Part shown: piece after piece, positions 7,894 to 15,642 of the stretch
Position numbering within the stretch: position 1 is the first letter of the stretch
Layout of the letters: the number at the start of each line of letters is the position of its first letter
Assembly: GCA_026389715.1 (NCBI GenBank)
Contig: JAPLHK010000094.1
Location: forward strand, 21,129 to 55,169
From: Chloroflexota bacterium
Lineage (GTDB): Bacteria > Chloroflexota > Dehalococcoidia > GIF9 > UBA5629
Length of the DNA stretch: 34,041 bases
Reading direction: 5' to 3'
Made by a program: the position numbers and the translations under genes
The notes under the pieces: generated by a model
What the model saw: only the letters and a program-made list of their open reading frames with translations
What the model was told of the DNA's origin: nothing
Databases searched by the model: none

Positions 7894-9192
7894 TCAGGCT
7901 TCAACTTCAAGTTGAACCTTCTCAACCTTGTTGAAATCACGCACATAGAAAAAGGATGCGGCAAAAAATAGCCCTGCTGAAACAACAAGAAATATAGGAA
8001 GCGTCAGCATGGCCGTCTGAAGATTCGAAGCGTCTGAAATCGAACCTATCACGATGGGCCCCAGTGAGCCACCCAGCAGGTTCATACACAGCACTGCAAT
8101 GGCGTAGGACATGCCCCGCAGACCGGGATGTACCACTTCCTGTACCACGGCCAAACCGGCCGGCGCAAAGGTAGTGATCATTACTCCCATAACAATAAGT
8201 ACTGCGTACTGCGCATCGCCGGTTAAGGAGAATGCGGCGAATACCAGCAATGCGGAAATGAGTGTGGTTATGGCGGCAAAGAGCGGGCGGGAGTTCAGCT
8301 TTTTCTTTACCCAGCTGTCCGAAAGGAACCCGCCTATAAAGAAACCCACCATGGAGAGTACCAGCACCAGGCTGGCCCTCAGGCTGGCCTGGTCCTGCGG
8401 CATGCCGCTTATGCGGTGAAAATAGCTGGGGAGCCAGGTAGATATCGCCGTGACTACAAAGATCACACCTGCAAAACCAAGGTAGGTGAGTATCAGAGTC
8501 GGCGTGCCCAGGAATTCTTTTGCCACGTCCTTCGGCTTCATCCTGAACTTGGAAGCCGCTTCAGTGCCGGACCCGGCAACCGTTTTCTCCAGGGGCACCG
8601 ACTTATAGTCCTTGGCAAAGAAGAAAAGGATGGCCGCGATCAAGCCGGGTATGGCAACTATACCGAAGGCGTGCCGCCATCCCAGGTTTACAGCTATGAT
8701 ACCGCCGAGCGCCACACCGATCGCCATGCCCAGCGGCTGCGCCGCATTCCAGATGCCGAATATCCGCGCCCGCTTTTCAAGGGGATAAAGCCAGGAAAGC
8801 ATGGCTGCGCCCGCCGGGCCATAGCCGGCTTCACCGACTCCGATGATCGTCCTGGTGGTGAGCAGTTGCCTGAAATTGAGAACGAAGGCGCCGGCAAACG
8901 AAGCTAAGCTCCAGATAATCGAGAGGATGCCTATACTTTTCTTACGGCTCCAGCGGTCGACCAAAATCGACGCAGGTAAAACGCAGATAACGGCGGCCCA
9001 GTAAAACATTGAGATCAACATACCGCACTCAAAATCGGAAATACCCCAGTCCTTCTGGATATAGGGGAAAAGCGAGGAGATCACCATTCTGTCCGCCTGA
9101 TCACACAGCATCAATATGAATAGAAGAATGAATATATAGTTCCTCTGGCCGTTGGTCACCGTTTGTTCAGTCGCGACTTTATTGTTGTCCAT
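7894..9192 (-). CDS. MFS transporter, probable sugar-acid/organic anion permease
   Basis: A 432-residue integral membrane protein with about twelve hydrophobic segments in two halves of six. The loop 2-3 signature VDRWSRKKS is the MFS G-x3-D-R-x-(R/K)-(R/K)-type motif, and helix 4-5 carries GVGEAGYGPAGAAML, as in the Spinster-like and anion-cation symporter groups. A charged, hydrophilic central loop (residues ~200-225, KSVPLEKT...SKFRMKPKDV) separates the halves. Placed inside a sugar-acid operon between the dehydratase and an SDR gene, it most likely imports the substrate by proton or sodium symport; that is inferred from context. The ribosome binding site (GAGAGG region) is present before ATG 9192. 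Confidence 0.85.
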   Translation of the reverse strand: MDNNKVATEQTVTNGQRNYIFILLFILMLCDQADRMVISSLFPYIQKDWGISDFECGMLISMFYWAAVICVLPASILVDRWSRKKSIGILSIIWSLASFAGAFVLNFRQLLTTRTIIGVGEAGYGPAGAAMLSWLYPLEKRARIFGIWNAAQPLGMAIGVALGGIIAVNLGWRHAFGIVAIPGLIAAILFFFAKDYKSVPLEKTVAGSGTEAASKFRMKPKDVAKEFLGTPTLILTYLGFAGVIFVVTAISTWLPSYFHRISGMPQDQASLRASLVLVLSMVGFFIGGFLSDSWVKKKLNSRPLFAAITTLISALLVFAAFSLTGDAQYAVLIVMGVMITTFAPAGLAVVQEVVHPGLRGMSYAIAVLCMNLLGGSLGPIVIGSISDASNLQTAMLTLPIFLVVSAGLFFAASFFYVRDFNKVEKVQLEVEA

Positions 9193-9268
9193 TTAGTAAA
9201 CCTACCTCTCTCTTCGGATTATTACTATTGTTACCGGCATATCACAGATTGGGTCTATAACCTTTCGT

Positions 9269-9297
9269 AAGCTATGAATAGTGTCATTTTATGTCAA
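9269..9297 (-). promoter_or_regulatory. Weak promoter-like pair upstream of MFS gene
   Basis: A perfect TTGACA (9292-9297, minus strand) is followed after 17 nt by TAGCTT (9269-9274), a poor -10 with 3 of 6 matches. It lies in the 109-nt gap between the dehydratase stop and the transporter start, the largest gap in this operon, so an internal promoter is possible but weakly supported. Confidence 0.2.
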
Positions 9298-9301
9298 CTA
9301 C

Positions 9302-10930
9302 TCAGTTGTCAGCTACCGTTACCACGCAGCCCTTATCAGCTTCCGAAACCATTGCCGCATATTTCCTGAGGTGTCCGCTCAACTTCCTTTGCGGCGGCTT
9401 CCAGGCAGCTTTACGGGCGTCCATATCTTTCTTCGGCACATCCAGGTCGAGCCTGCGGTTGGGGATATCTATTTTAATCATGTCGCCTTCTTTAACCAGG
9501 GCCAGCGGGCCGCCGCTGTAAGCCTCGGGTGTAACATGCCCGATAGCCGGGCCACGGCTGAAGCCAGAAAAGCGCCCGTCGGTGACCAGCGCCACCGATT
9601 CCGCCAGGCCAAGCTGGAATAGCAGTTCGGTTACGGTCAGCAACTCGCGCATGCCCGGACCACCCTTCGGGCCTTCATAGCGGATAACGATAACCTCGCC
9701 GGCTTTGAATCCCTTTTCCATGGCGACCTCTATAGCCTCCTCCTCACTGTTGAAGACGCGCGCTGGACCTGAGAAGGCCAGCATATTTTCAGGCACGCCG
9801 CTGCTTTTTACGACAGCCCCCGTGGGCGCCAGGCTTCCGTTCAGGATTGCCAGGCCGCCTTCCTTATGATAGGGATTATCGAGGTTGCGTATCACATCGT
9901 CGTCCGAGCAGATGACGGCCTTGTTGTTCTCGCGCAGCGATTTGCCGGTGACCGTCATGGCATCATATTTCAGCAAACTTTCAAGTTTGTTCAATAAGGC
10001 CGGTAAACCGCCCGCTTTGTACACATCAAGCAGGAAGTAATTGCCCGATGGATATACCCCCAGCATATGCGGAACCTGCCGCGACACACGGTCAAAATCG
10101 GCCAGACTCAGCTTGATATTCAATTCACTCGCCAGGGCCAGCAGGTGTATGGTGGTGTTAGTCGAGCAACCCGCAGCGGCGACAGTTACCAGCGCATTAT
10201 GAAAAGCGTCGGCGGTGAGTATATCCGACGGCCTTATATTTTCGTTGACCAATTCAACAACCCTTTTGCCGCTCTCCTTGGCCATGATATGTTTCATGTG
10301 ATGCACGGCATGGGTCACCGCGCTGTTGGGCAGGGAAAGCCCCATGGCCTCAACCAGGAACTGCATGGAGTTGGCTGTCCCCATCCCGCTGCAGGCGCCG
10401 GGACCCGGGCAGCTTATCATGGAGACTATCTGCGGCGTATCTTTTGGCGCAAAAGCATCGAAAGGCAGCATGGGGCCGCCTGTAACGAAAATGCAGGGTA
10501 AATTCAACCTGGCCGCCGCGATAAGCTGGGCCGGCACTATTTTGTCGCACCCCGACAGGAATACCAGTCCGTCCAGGCAATGCGAAAGCGTCATGGTCTC
10601 GATAGCATCAGCGATGATATCGCGCATGGGCAGTATATACTTCATGCCCGGCAGCCCGTTGGAGTAACCGTCGCAGGGCGCAACCGTATTAAATTCCAGG
10701 GGGATACCCCCACCCATCAGCACTCCATCTTTGACAGACCTGGCTACATCCCTCAGATGCAGATGCCCGGGTAATAATTCGTTCCAGGAATTCACAATGC
10801 CGATCAGCGGCTTCTGCTCGAGGTCAGCGGATGTAACGCCACAGGCCTCGACCAGGGCTTTTCTGACAATAGCCGTGAACAGCTTATCCGTATACTTCAG
10901 CAGGTTTTTGCTTTCGGGTTTTCTTACCAT
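9302..10930 (-). CDS. IlvD/Edd-family dehydratase (sugar-acid or dihydroxy-acid dehydratase)
   Basis: A 542-residue Fe-S dehydratase. Recognisable blocks are IVNSWNELLPGHLHL, GMKYILPMRDIIADAIE, LSGCDKIVPA (Cys128), CPGPGACSGMGTANSM (Cys180) and, near the C-terminus, RYEGPKGGPGMRE and GRFSGFSRGPAIGHV. The family includes dihydroxy-acid dehydratase and the gluconate, arabinonate, xylonate and phosphogluconate dehydratases. The first cluster region reads PGH as in E. coli IlvD rather than TPC as in [2Fe-2S] sugar-acid dehydratases, while Cys86 (APCDGYSNG) replaces a usual Asp. With KDG kinase and KDPG aldolase nearby, dehydration of an aldonate to a 2-keto-3-deoxy acid is more likely than branched-chain amino acid synthesis, since no other ilv gene is present. 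It lies 12 nt after the RraA-like gene. Confidence 0.85.
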   Translation of the reverse strand: MVRKPESKNLLKYTDKLFTAIVRKALVEACGVTSADLEQKPLIGIVNSWNELLPGHLHLRDVARSVKDGVLMGGGIPLEFNTVAPCDGYSNGLPGMKYILPMRDIIADAIETMTLSHCLDGLVFLSGCDKIVPAQLIAAARLNLPCIFVTGGPMLPFDAFAPKDTPQIVSMISCPGPGACSGMGTANSMQFLVEAMGLSLPNSAVTHAVHHMKHIMAKESGKRVVELVNENIRPSDILTADAFHNALVTVAAAGCSTNTTIHLLALASELNIKLSLADFDRVSRQVPHMLGVYPSGNYFLLDVYKAGGLPALLNKLESLLKYDAMTVTGKSLRENNKAVICSDDDVIRNLDNPYHKEGGLAILNGSLAPTGAVVKSSGVPENMLAFSGPARVFNSEEEAIEVAMEKGFKAGEVIVIRYEGPKGGPGMRELLTVTELLFQLGLAESVALVTDGRFSGFSRGPAIGHVTPEAYSGGPLALVKEGDMIKIDIPNRRLDLDVPKKDMDARKAAWKPPQRKLSGHLRKYAAMVSEADKGCVVTVADN

Positions 10931-10942
10931 GTCTTTATTACC

Positions 10943-11647
10943 TCACAGTTTCCCGTATTTCTTATAAACATCCAGCAGGGACATGCCGTTGCGTATCTCC
11001 TGGCGCGACCTGCGCTCGGCCGCCACGATCTCCTCCGCTTTAACAACGACTTCCTCAAGATCGACGTCCTGCACCGGTATGACAACTACACCATCCCTGT
11101 CGGCAAAGATGATATCACCAGGTTTAACGGTAACACCGCCGCAATAGATAGGGCTGCCTACTCCCACCAGGTCGGTCCGGCCGATCGAGTCGGTTGGTAT
11201 ATTTCCTCTTGCCCAGACGGGGAACCCGATTTCCAGAGTACGCCGGATATCGCGGACAGGGCCATCGACAACCGCCGCCTTAACCCCGCCGACATACTTT
11301 GAGGTGGTGGCCATCAGCTCCCCAAAAGCGCCTGCTCCCCAGAAGCCGTTGGTACTGACCGCGATCACCTGTCCCTTCTGCATACTCCCAAAAACGGCTG
11401 ACAGCGCCTGCGCAACAAAAGCAGGATCGTATTCTGCAAGTTTGGTTGACTTCCTCGTCCTGGCCTCCTCGATGGTATAAGCAGGTCCGGCCACTACTGC
11501 ATCCGTGATAATAGACACAAACCCGGACTCCATGCTCTGGTGCATAAACCCCATATCATCCAGGACATCTGCTGCTGCAGGAGTATAGGTTTTTTCCAAC
11601 CTCCCGCAAAAAAGCAACACCTCTTCATGATTGTATTGGTTCGGCAT
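10943..11647 (-). CDS. RraA-like / HMG-type aldolase family protein
   Basis: A 234-residue protein of the RraA / 4-hydroxy-4-methyl-2-oxoglutarate aldolase superfamily (formerly 'dimethylmenaquinone methyltransferase'). The divalent-metal site motif is intact: GGVKAAVVDGPVRD with the Arg-Asp pair, then FPVWARG and VKPGDIIFADRDGVVVIP. Such proteins act as class II pyruvate aldolases or oxaloacetate decarboxylases. As the first gene of the sugar-acid operon, an aldolase or decarboxylase working on a keto acid is plausible. The start is ambiguous: GTG 11650 and ATG 11647 are adjacent and share GGAGG, at 6 and 9 nt respectively; I prefer the ATG. Confidence 0.8.
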   Translation of the reverse strand: MPNQYNHEEVLLFCGRLEKTYTPAAADVLDDMGFMHQSMESGFVSIITDAVVAGPAYTIEEARTRKSTKLAEYDPAFVAQALSAVFGSMQKGQVIAVSTNGFWGAGAFGELMATTSKYVGGVKAAVVDGPVRDIRRTLEIGFPVWARGNIPTDSIGRTDLVGVGSPIYCGGVTVKPGDIIFADRDGVVVIPVQDVDLEEVVVKAEEIVAAERRSRQEIRNGMSLLDVYKKYGKL

Positions 11648-11685
11648 CACCCGCTACCTCCGGTACGTTTTTATATCATAACCCT

Positions 11686-11714
11686 CATATAATAAAGCCA
11701 TTGTAACATGACAA
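11686..11714 (-). promoter_or_regulatory. Candidate promoter of the sugar-acid operon
   Basis: On the minus strand TTGTCA (11709-11714) is followed by a 17-nt spacer and TATATG (11686-11691). The predicted start would be about 30 nt before the RraA-like gene. The region is AT-rich compared with its surroundings. No operator palindrome was obvious. Confidence 0.4.
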
Positions 11715-11723
11715 ATCAAGGCA

Positions 11724-11749
11724 GCGGGCGCACTCGAAAGTGCGCCCGC
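11724..11749 (-). terminator. Perfect 11-bp hairpin after ligase copy 1
   Basis: GCGGGCGCACT, loop TTCG, AGTGCGCCCGC on the minus strand: a perfect 11-bp GC-rich stem 28 nt beyond the ligase stop codon. It is the natural end of the ligase array, but there is no U-tract after it, so it may be a non-canonical terminator or a 3'-end stabiliser. Confidence 0.5.
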
Positions 11750-11777
11750 GCCCTTATCTTAACTGTAAACTGCTAAC

Positions 11778-13475
11778 CTATTTGTCGGCCTTACCCTTCG
11801 CCAGGTGCTCTTCCTGCAGCACACGCCGCAACACCTTGCCCACCATGGTCTTGGGCAGGGCATCGCGGAACTCCACGTGTTTGGGTATTTTATAGGCGGT
11901 CAGCTTATCGCGGCAAAAGACCTGGATCTCTTCAACGGTGCACTGTTGTTCCGTCCTCAATACTACCCAGGCCTTGACGGCCTCGCCCTGTGCGGCGTCG
12001 GGCACACCGGCTACACCCACCTCAAGCACCGCCGGGTGCTGTGAGATGATCTCCTCTATCTCGACGGGGAAGACCTGATGGCCGCTGGGCTTGATTAGGT
12101 CCTTTTTGCGCGAGGTGATGAAGAGGTAGCCGTCCTCGTCCAGGTAGCCGATATCACCCGTATACAGCCAGCCGTCGCGCAGCATCTCGGCTGTAGCTTC
12201 GGGACGATTCCAGTAGCCCTGCATGATGTGCGGCCCGCTGGCTATGATCTCGCCGGCCTCTCCAGCTTTCATCTCCTGCTTACCGGTCTCGATATCGACA
12301 ATTTTGATTACCGTATCGGGGGTAGGCATGCCCACGGCGCCTTCCTTCCATTTGCCCAGGAAAGGTCCCATGGCCAGCACGCCCGATTCAGTCAGGCCGT
12401 AGGCCTCAACGATTTTGCCGCCGGTGACCGCCTCCCACTGCCGCTTGGTTTCGGGCAGAAGGGGCGCGGCCGCCGCCACGGAGGATTTCATGGTCTTGAA
12501 ATCGATCTTGCCCGATTTTACCTCCGGCCTGTTCATCAACCCGATGAAGATTGCCGAGATAGCCGGAAAGAAGGCGGGCTTTACCTTTTTTATGGTAGCC
12601 AGCACATCCGGCACCTCGCGGGGGTTGGCTATCAATGCAGTCGGGTAGCGGCCGGCGATGGCGGTGGACAGCAGTATCACATTACCGTACACATGGAAGA
12701 AGGGCATCAATAGAACGAGCGTATCCACCCAGTCTGTGGCCAGAGGCTTCGACCAGCAGTGTATCTGCCGCCCGTTCATAAATATGGACTCGTGGCTGAG
12801 CATGACGCCCTTGGGAGTGCCGGTGGTGCCGCCGCTGAAGAGCAGCAGGCCGGTATCCTTGCCGGTTACCTTAATATCAGGTTTCCTGTCACCCGCGTGT
12901 TTTTTCATCAGGTCCTGTAGCCAGATATCGTTACCCTGCACCCTACCCAGGTATTGTCCAAGCTTCTTTTCCATCAGCAGTGTGAACATGAATTTCATAA
13001 ATGGCGCCAGGTATTCCTTGATGCTGGTAGCGATAAGCAGCCGCAGGCTGGTGCGTGGCTGTATCTTCTTCACCACATCATAGTATGCGGTAAGCACTAT
13101 CGCCACTTCCGCGCCACATTCTTTGAGCGCAAACTCCAGTTCGCCTTCACTGTAAAGCGGATTGATAGGTACGGAGATGGCCCCGGCCTTCCAGATAGCG
13201 AGTTGACCGATGACTACATTCGGGCAATTCGGCAGGAGCATGGCTACCCTGTCACCCTTCTTTACACCAACTGCCACCAAACCAGCGGCGAGCACATCGC
13301 TCAGGTGGTCTATCTCCTTGTAAGACATCCACCTGCCCTTGAACCAGATCATGTGATGTCCAGGCTTCTCTTTTGCCACATCAGCCACATCCTCGAATAG
13401 TGTCTTATCGCGATAAGGCACAAGCGTGTGCGGAACACCTGGATCGTAATGTTTAAACCACGGATAATCTGCCAA
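11778..13475 (-). CDS. AMP-dependent acyl-CoA ligase, array copy 1
   Basis: A 565-residue ANL-superfamily ligase that would activate a carboxylic acid through an acyl-adenylate to the CoA thioester. The ATP-binding P-loop is LLFSGGTTGTPKG (211-223). Downstream are EAYGLTESG, GWLYTGDIGYLDEDG, the hinge SRKKDLIKPSG and the catalytic Lys in PKTMVGKVLRR near the C-terminus. A hydrophobic stretch FMKFMFTLLMEKK (~159-171) may allow membrane contact, as in long-chain acyl-CoA synthetases. The start codon is TTG, chosen because CAGGAGG lies 6 nt upstream and the MADYPWFKHYD N-terminus matches the other copies. It is the last gene of the array. Chain length or aromatic specificity cannot be read. Confidence 0.9.
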   Translation of the reverse strand: MADYPWFKHYDPGVPHTLVPYRDKTLFEDVADVAKEKPGHHMIWFKGRWMSYKEIDHLSDVLAAGLVAVGVKKGDRVAMLLPNCPNVVIGQLAIWKAGAISVPINPLYSEGELEFALKECGAEVAIVLTAYYDVVKKIQPRTSLRLLIATSIKEYLAPFMKFMFTLLMEKKLGQYLGRVQGNDIWLQDLMKKHAGDRKPDIKVTGKDTGLLLFSGGTTGTPKGVMLSHESIFMNGRQIHCWSKPLATDWVDTLVLLMPFFHVYGNVILLSTAIAGRYPTALIANPREVPDVLATIKKVKPAFFPAISAIFIGLMNRPEVKSGKIDFKTMKSSVAAAAPLLPETKRQWEAVTGGKIVEAYGLTESGVLAMGPFLGKWKEGAVGMPTPDTVIKIVDIETGKQEMKAGEAGEIIASGPHIMQGYWNRPEATAEMLRDGWLYTGDIGYLDEDGYLFITSRKKDLIKPSGHQVFPVEIEEIISQHPAVLEVGVAGVPDAAQGEAVKAWVVLRTEQQCTVEEIQVFCRDKLTAYKIPKHVEFRDALPKTMVGKVLRRVLQEEHLAKGKADK

Positions 13476-13511
13476 GTCAAACCTCCTGATTTGGTATCAT
13501 AATATCTTGAC

Positions 13512-13576
13512 GTCATTGCGAGGCGCCGCGGCAATCTCATTATCGCAGTAGATTGCTTCGCTTCGCTCGCAATGAC
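13512..13576. repeat. 65-bp palindromic dispersed repeat (MITE/REP-like), copy A
   Basis: The two ends are imperfect inverted repeats: GTCATTGCGAGGCGCCGCGGCAATCT on the left, and on the right the complement of GTCATTGCGAGCGAAGCGAAGCAATCT. A related half-element lies at 30403-30438. It starts 4 nt beyond the stop of ligase copy 2 and may act as a transcript-end hairpin there. Similar GTCATTGCGAG...CAATCT palindromes occur as dispersed repeats in several bacterial groups. Confidence 0.7.
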
Positions 13577-13579
13577 ATG

Positions 13580-15241
13580 TTAACCCTTCTTTTTAGCTTT
13601 CTCCTCTTCCTGCAGCACGCGGCGCAGTATCTTGCCTACCAGCGTCTTAGGTAACGCCTCCCTGAATTCGATAAACTTAGGCACCTTGTAAGCTGTCAGC
13701 TTATCTTTACAGTAATTTTGCAGGTCTTCTTCAGTAACCTTCTCTCCCGGCCGCACTATGACCCAGGCCTTGACTGCCTCAACCTGTTTTTGGTCCGGTA
13801 TCCCCGCCACACATGCCTCAACCACGGCGGGGTGGGTGGCCAGCACTTCCTCCACCTCCTTGGGCCAGACCTGGTGGCCGCTGGGCTTGATCAGGTCCTT
13901 CTTGCGCGATGTCAGGTAGAGGTATCCATCCTTATCCATGTAGCCGATGTCCCCGGTATAGAGCCAGCCATCCTTTAACATCTCGGCCGTCCCCTTAGGG
14001 TTGTTCCAGTAGCCCTGCATGACCTGAGGGCCTTTGCCGACCACCTCGCCCTCCTCACCGTAAGGCAGGTCTTTATCCGGGTCAGCCGCATCGACAAACT
14101 TAATTATCACATCGGGCAGGGGCAGTCCGACGGCGCCCTCCTTCCATTGCCCTTTCATCGGGCCAATAGTAAAAACCACGGTGGACTCTGTCATACCATA
14201 GGCCTCAAGTATAGGCGCGCCGGTCATGGTCTCCCATCTCTGTTTGGTTTCAGCCATCAGCGGGATGGCACCGGAGATACAATATTTCAAACAGCTAAAA
14301 TCCACCTTGCCCGCCTTCACCTCGGGACGCTCCATCAGGCTTATGAACAACGTCGGTACGCTGGGCATCGAAGCCGGCCGGACCTTATTGATTGTGTAAA
14401 TTACATCATCAAGGTCCCGCGGATTGGCCACAATGGCCAGCGGGCTGCGCATGCCGATTGAGCTACAGATAACACCGTTAAAACCGTAGGCATGGAACAT
14501 GGGCATAAGTGCCATGGTATAGTCATTGTGTGACATCATGCCCTGCTTGTTCCACTCGATGCTCTGCAAGCCAACCGCCAGCATGTTCCTGAAAGACAGC
14601 ATCGCACCCTTGGGCGCCCCGGTGGTGCCGCCGCTGAACAGGATCAGGGCAGTATCCTCTCCGCTGCGCTTGACCTTGGGCGCAAGGTCCTTGGCATGCT
14701 TTGCCATCATTTCATCCATCCACATATCGCCCTTTTCCAGTTGCATGGTATGTGGTTTCTTGGCCTCGGGCAGCATGTAATCTTCCAGTGACGTGGCGAT
14801 AACCAGGCGCAGCTTGGTACGGGGTTGCACCTTCTTTACACTGGCATAAAGCAGGTCCCAGACAACGATGACCTCGGCATCCACCGTAGACAGCGTATGC
14901 ACAAGCTCATCCTCGTTGTACAGGGGATTAAGCGGCACATAGATGCCGCCGGCTTTCATGGCGCCGAATGCGGCGATGAGCTGCTGCGGGGTGTTCAGCA
15001 GCATGCTGGCCACACGGTCTCCCGGTTTGACCCCGTTGGCAATCAACGCCGCGGCCAGGACTTCAAAAAGTCTACTGGCCTCCCGGTAGGGAAAATACCT
15101 GTCCTTGAAGTACATGAAAGTATGTTCGGGCATCTCTTGCGTTGTCTGGGCAATAACATCCAGCAATGTGATTTTCGGGTATGGCTCCAGTGAATGTGGT
15201 ACACCGGCATCATAGGATTTGTACCATGGATAATCCGCCAT
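13580..15241 (-). CDS. AMP-dependent acyl-CoA ligase, array copy 2
   Basis: A 553-residue ligase with P-loop LILFSGGTTGAPKG (199-212), EAYGMTEST, GWLYTGDIGYMDKDG, SRKKDLIKPSGHQVWP and C-terminal KTLVGKILRR. It is the most divergent intact copy in the array. It lacks the hydrophobic 'FTLxxEKKxG' segment that the others carry after the IATS block, having instead SLEDYMLPEAKKPHTMQ, and it has Trp at WDLLYASVKK. These differences suggest different substrate size or membrane association. The ATG start is well supported by GAGGAGG 7 nt upstream. It is the likely parent of the remnant at 15292-15559, which shares its YKSYD-GVPHS N-terminus. Confidence 0.9.
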   Translation of the reverse strand: MADYPWYKSYDAGVPHSLEPYPKITLLDVIAQTTQEMPEHTFMYFKDRYFPYREASRLFEVLAAALIANGVKPGDRVASMLLNTPQQLIAAFGAMKAGGIYVPLNPLYNEDELVHTLSTVDAEVIVVWDLLYASVKKVQPRTKLRLVIATSLEDYMLPEAKKPHTMQLEKGDMWMDEMMAKHAKDLAPKVKRSGEDTALILFSGGTTGAPKGAMLSFRNMLAVGLQSIEWNKQGMMSHNDYTMALMPMFHAYGFNGVICSSIGMRSPLAIVANPRDLDDVIYTINKVRPASMPSVPTLFISLMERPEVKAGKVDFSCLKYCISGAIPLMAETKQRWETMTGAPILEAYGMTESTVVFTIGPMKGQWKEGAVGLPLPDVIIKFVDAADPDKDLPYGEEGEVVGKGPQVMQGYWNNPKGTAEMLKDGWLYTGDIGYMDKDGYLYLTSRKKDLIKPSGHQVWPKEVEEVLATHPAVVEACVAGIPDQKQVEAVKAWVIVRPGEKVTEEDLQNYCKDKLTAYKVPKFIEFREALPKTLVGKILRRVLQEEEKAKKKG

Positions 15242-15291
15242 TTGTCTGCCTCCTCACAAATTTTTTATACACTATATTAATATATTCGGCT

Positions 15292-15559
15292 TTATTTTTC
15301 CTGTTTGCCTTTCTCCTCTTCCTGCAGGACTCTGCGTAGCACCTTGCCCACGAACGTTTTGGGCAAATCCTTGCGGAATTCGATAAACCTGGGGACTTAA
15401 TAACCGGTCAGCTTCTCCCGGCAGAATTTCTGCAGCTCCCCGGGGCTAACGGTTTGTCCTCCCTTCAGTACAATCCAGGCCTTGACAGCTTCCATCTGCC
15501 TGGGATCGGCTATGCGGCACACCCGGGTCATAGCTTTTGTACCATAGATAGTCGGTCAT
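15292..15559 (-). pseudogene. Remnant of an acyl-CoA ligase (internal deletion, frameshift, nonsense)
   Basis: A start with AAGGA opens MTDYLWYKSYDPGVPHS, the family N-terminus. Then the sequence jumps directly, in another frame, to the family C-terminus: ADPRQMEAVKAWIVLKGG...REKLTGY, stop, VPRFIEFRKDLPKTFVGKVLRRVLQEEEK. Roughly 450 codons are missing. The two halves are out of frame (start codon at 15559, terminal TAA at 15294-15292), and the usual Lys codon in 'AYKVP' has become TAA. It is a dead copy between ligase copies 2 and 3. No ORF-track entry covers it. Confidence 0.85.
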
Positions 15560-15573
15560 TTCAGTGTCCTTAC

Positions 15574-15605
15574 AGCCGCCGCCTGCCAGTCAGCAGGCGG
15601 CGGCT
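15574..15605 (-). terminator. Perfect 13-bp GC-rich hairpin after ligase copy 3
   Basis: AGCCGCCGCCTGC, 6-nt loop, GCAGGCGGCGGCT: a perfect 13-bp stem 37 nt beyond the stop of copy 3 and just upstream of the remnant's start. No U-tract follows, so termination is not certain. Confidence 0.5.
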
Positions 15606-15642
15606 ACTTGATTCAGTCAGCCTTTGAGATCTTATGCAATTA

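Noticed and set aside
9302-10930. Branched-chain amino acid biosynthetic ilvD
   Set aside because: No ilvB, ilvC or leu genes are near; the operon contains a transporter, dehydrogenases and a sugar-acid type context.
11724-11749. Standard intrinsic terminator
   Set aside because: The stem is perfect but the sequence after it on the minus strand (TGCCTTGATTTG) has no U-tract, so it is kept only as a hairpin of uncertain function.
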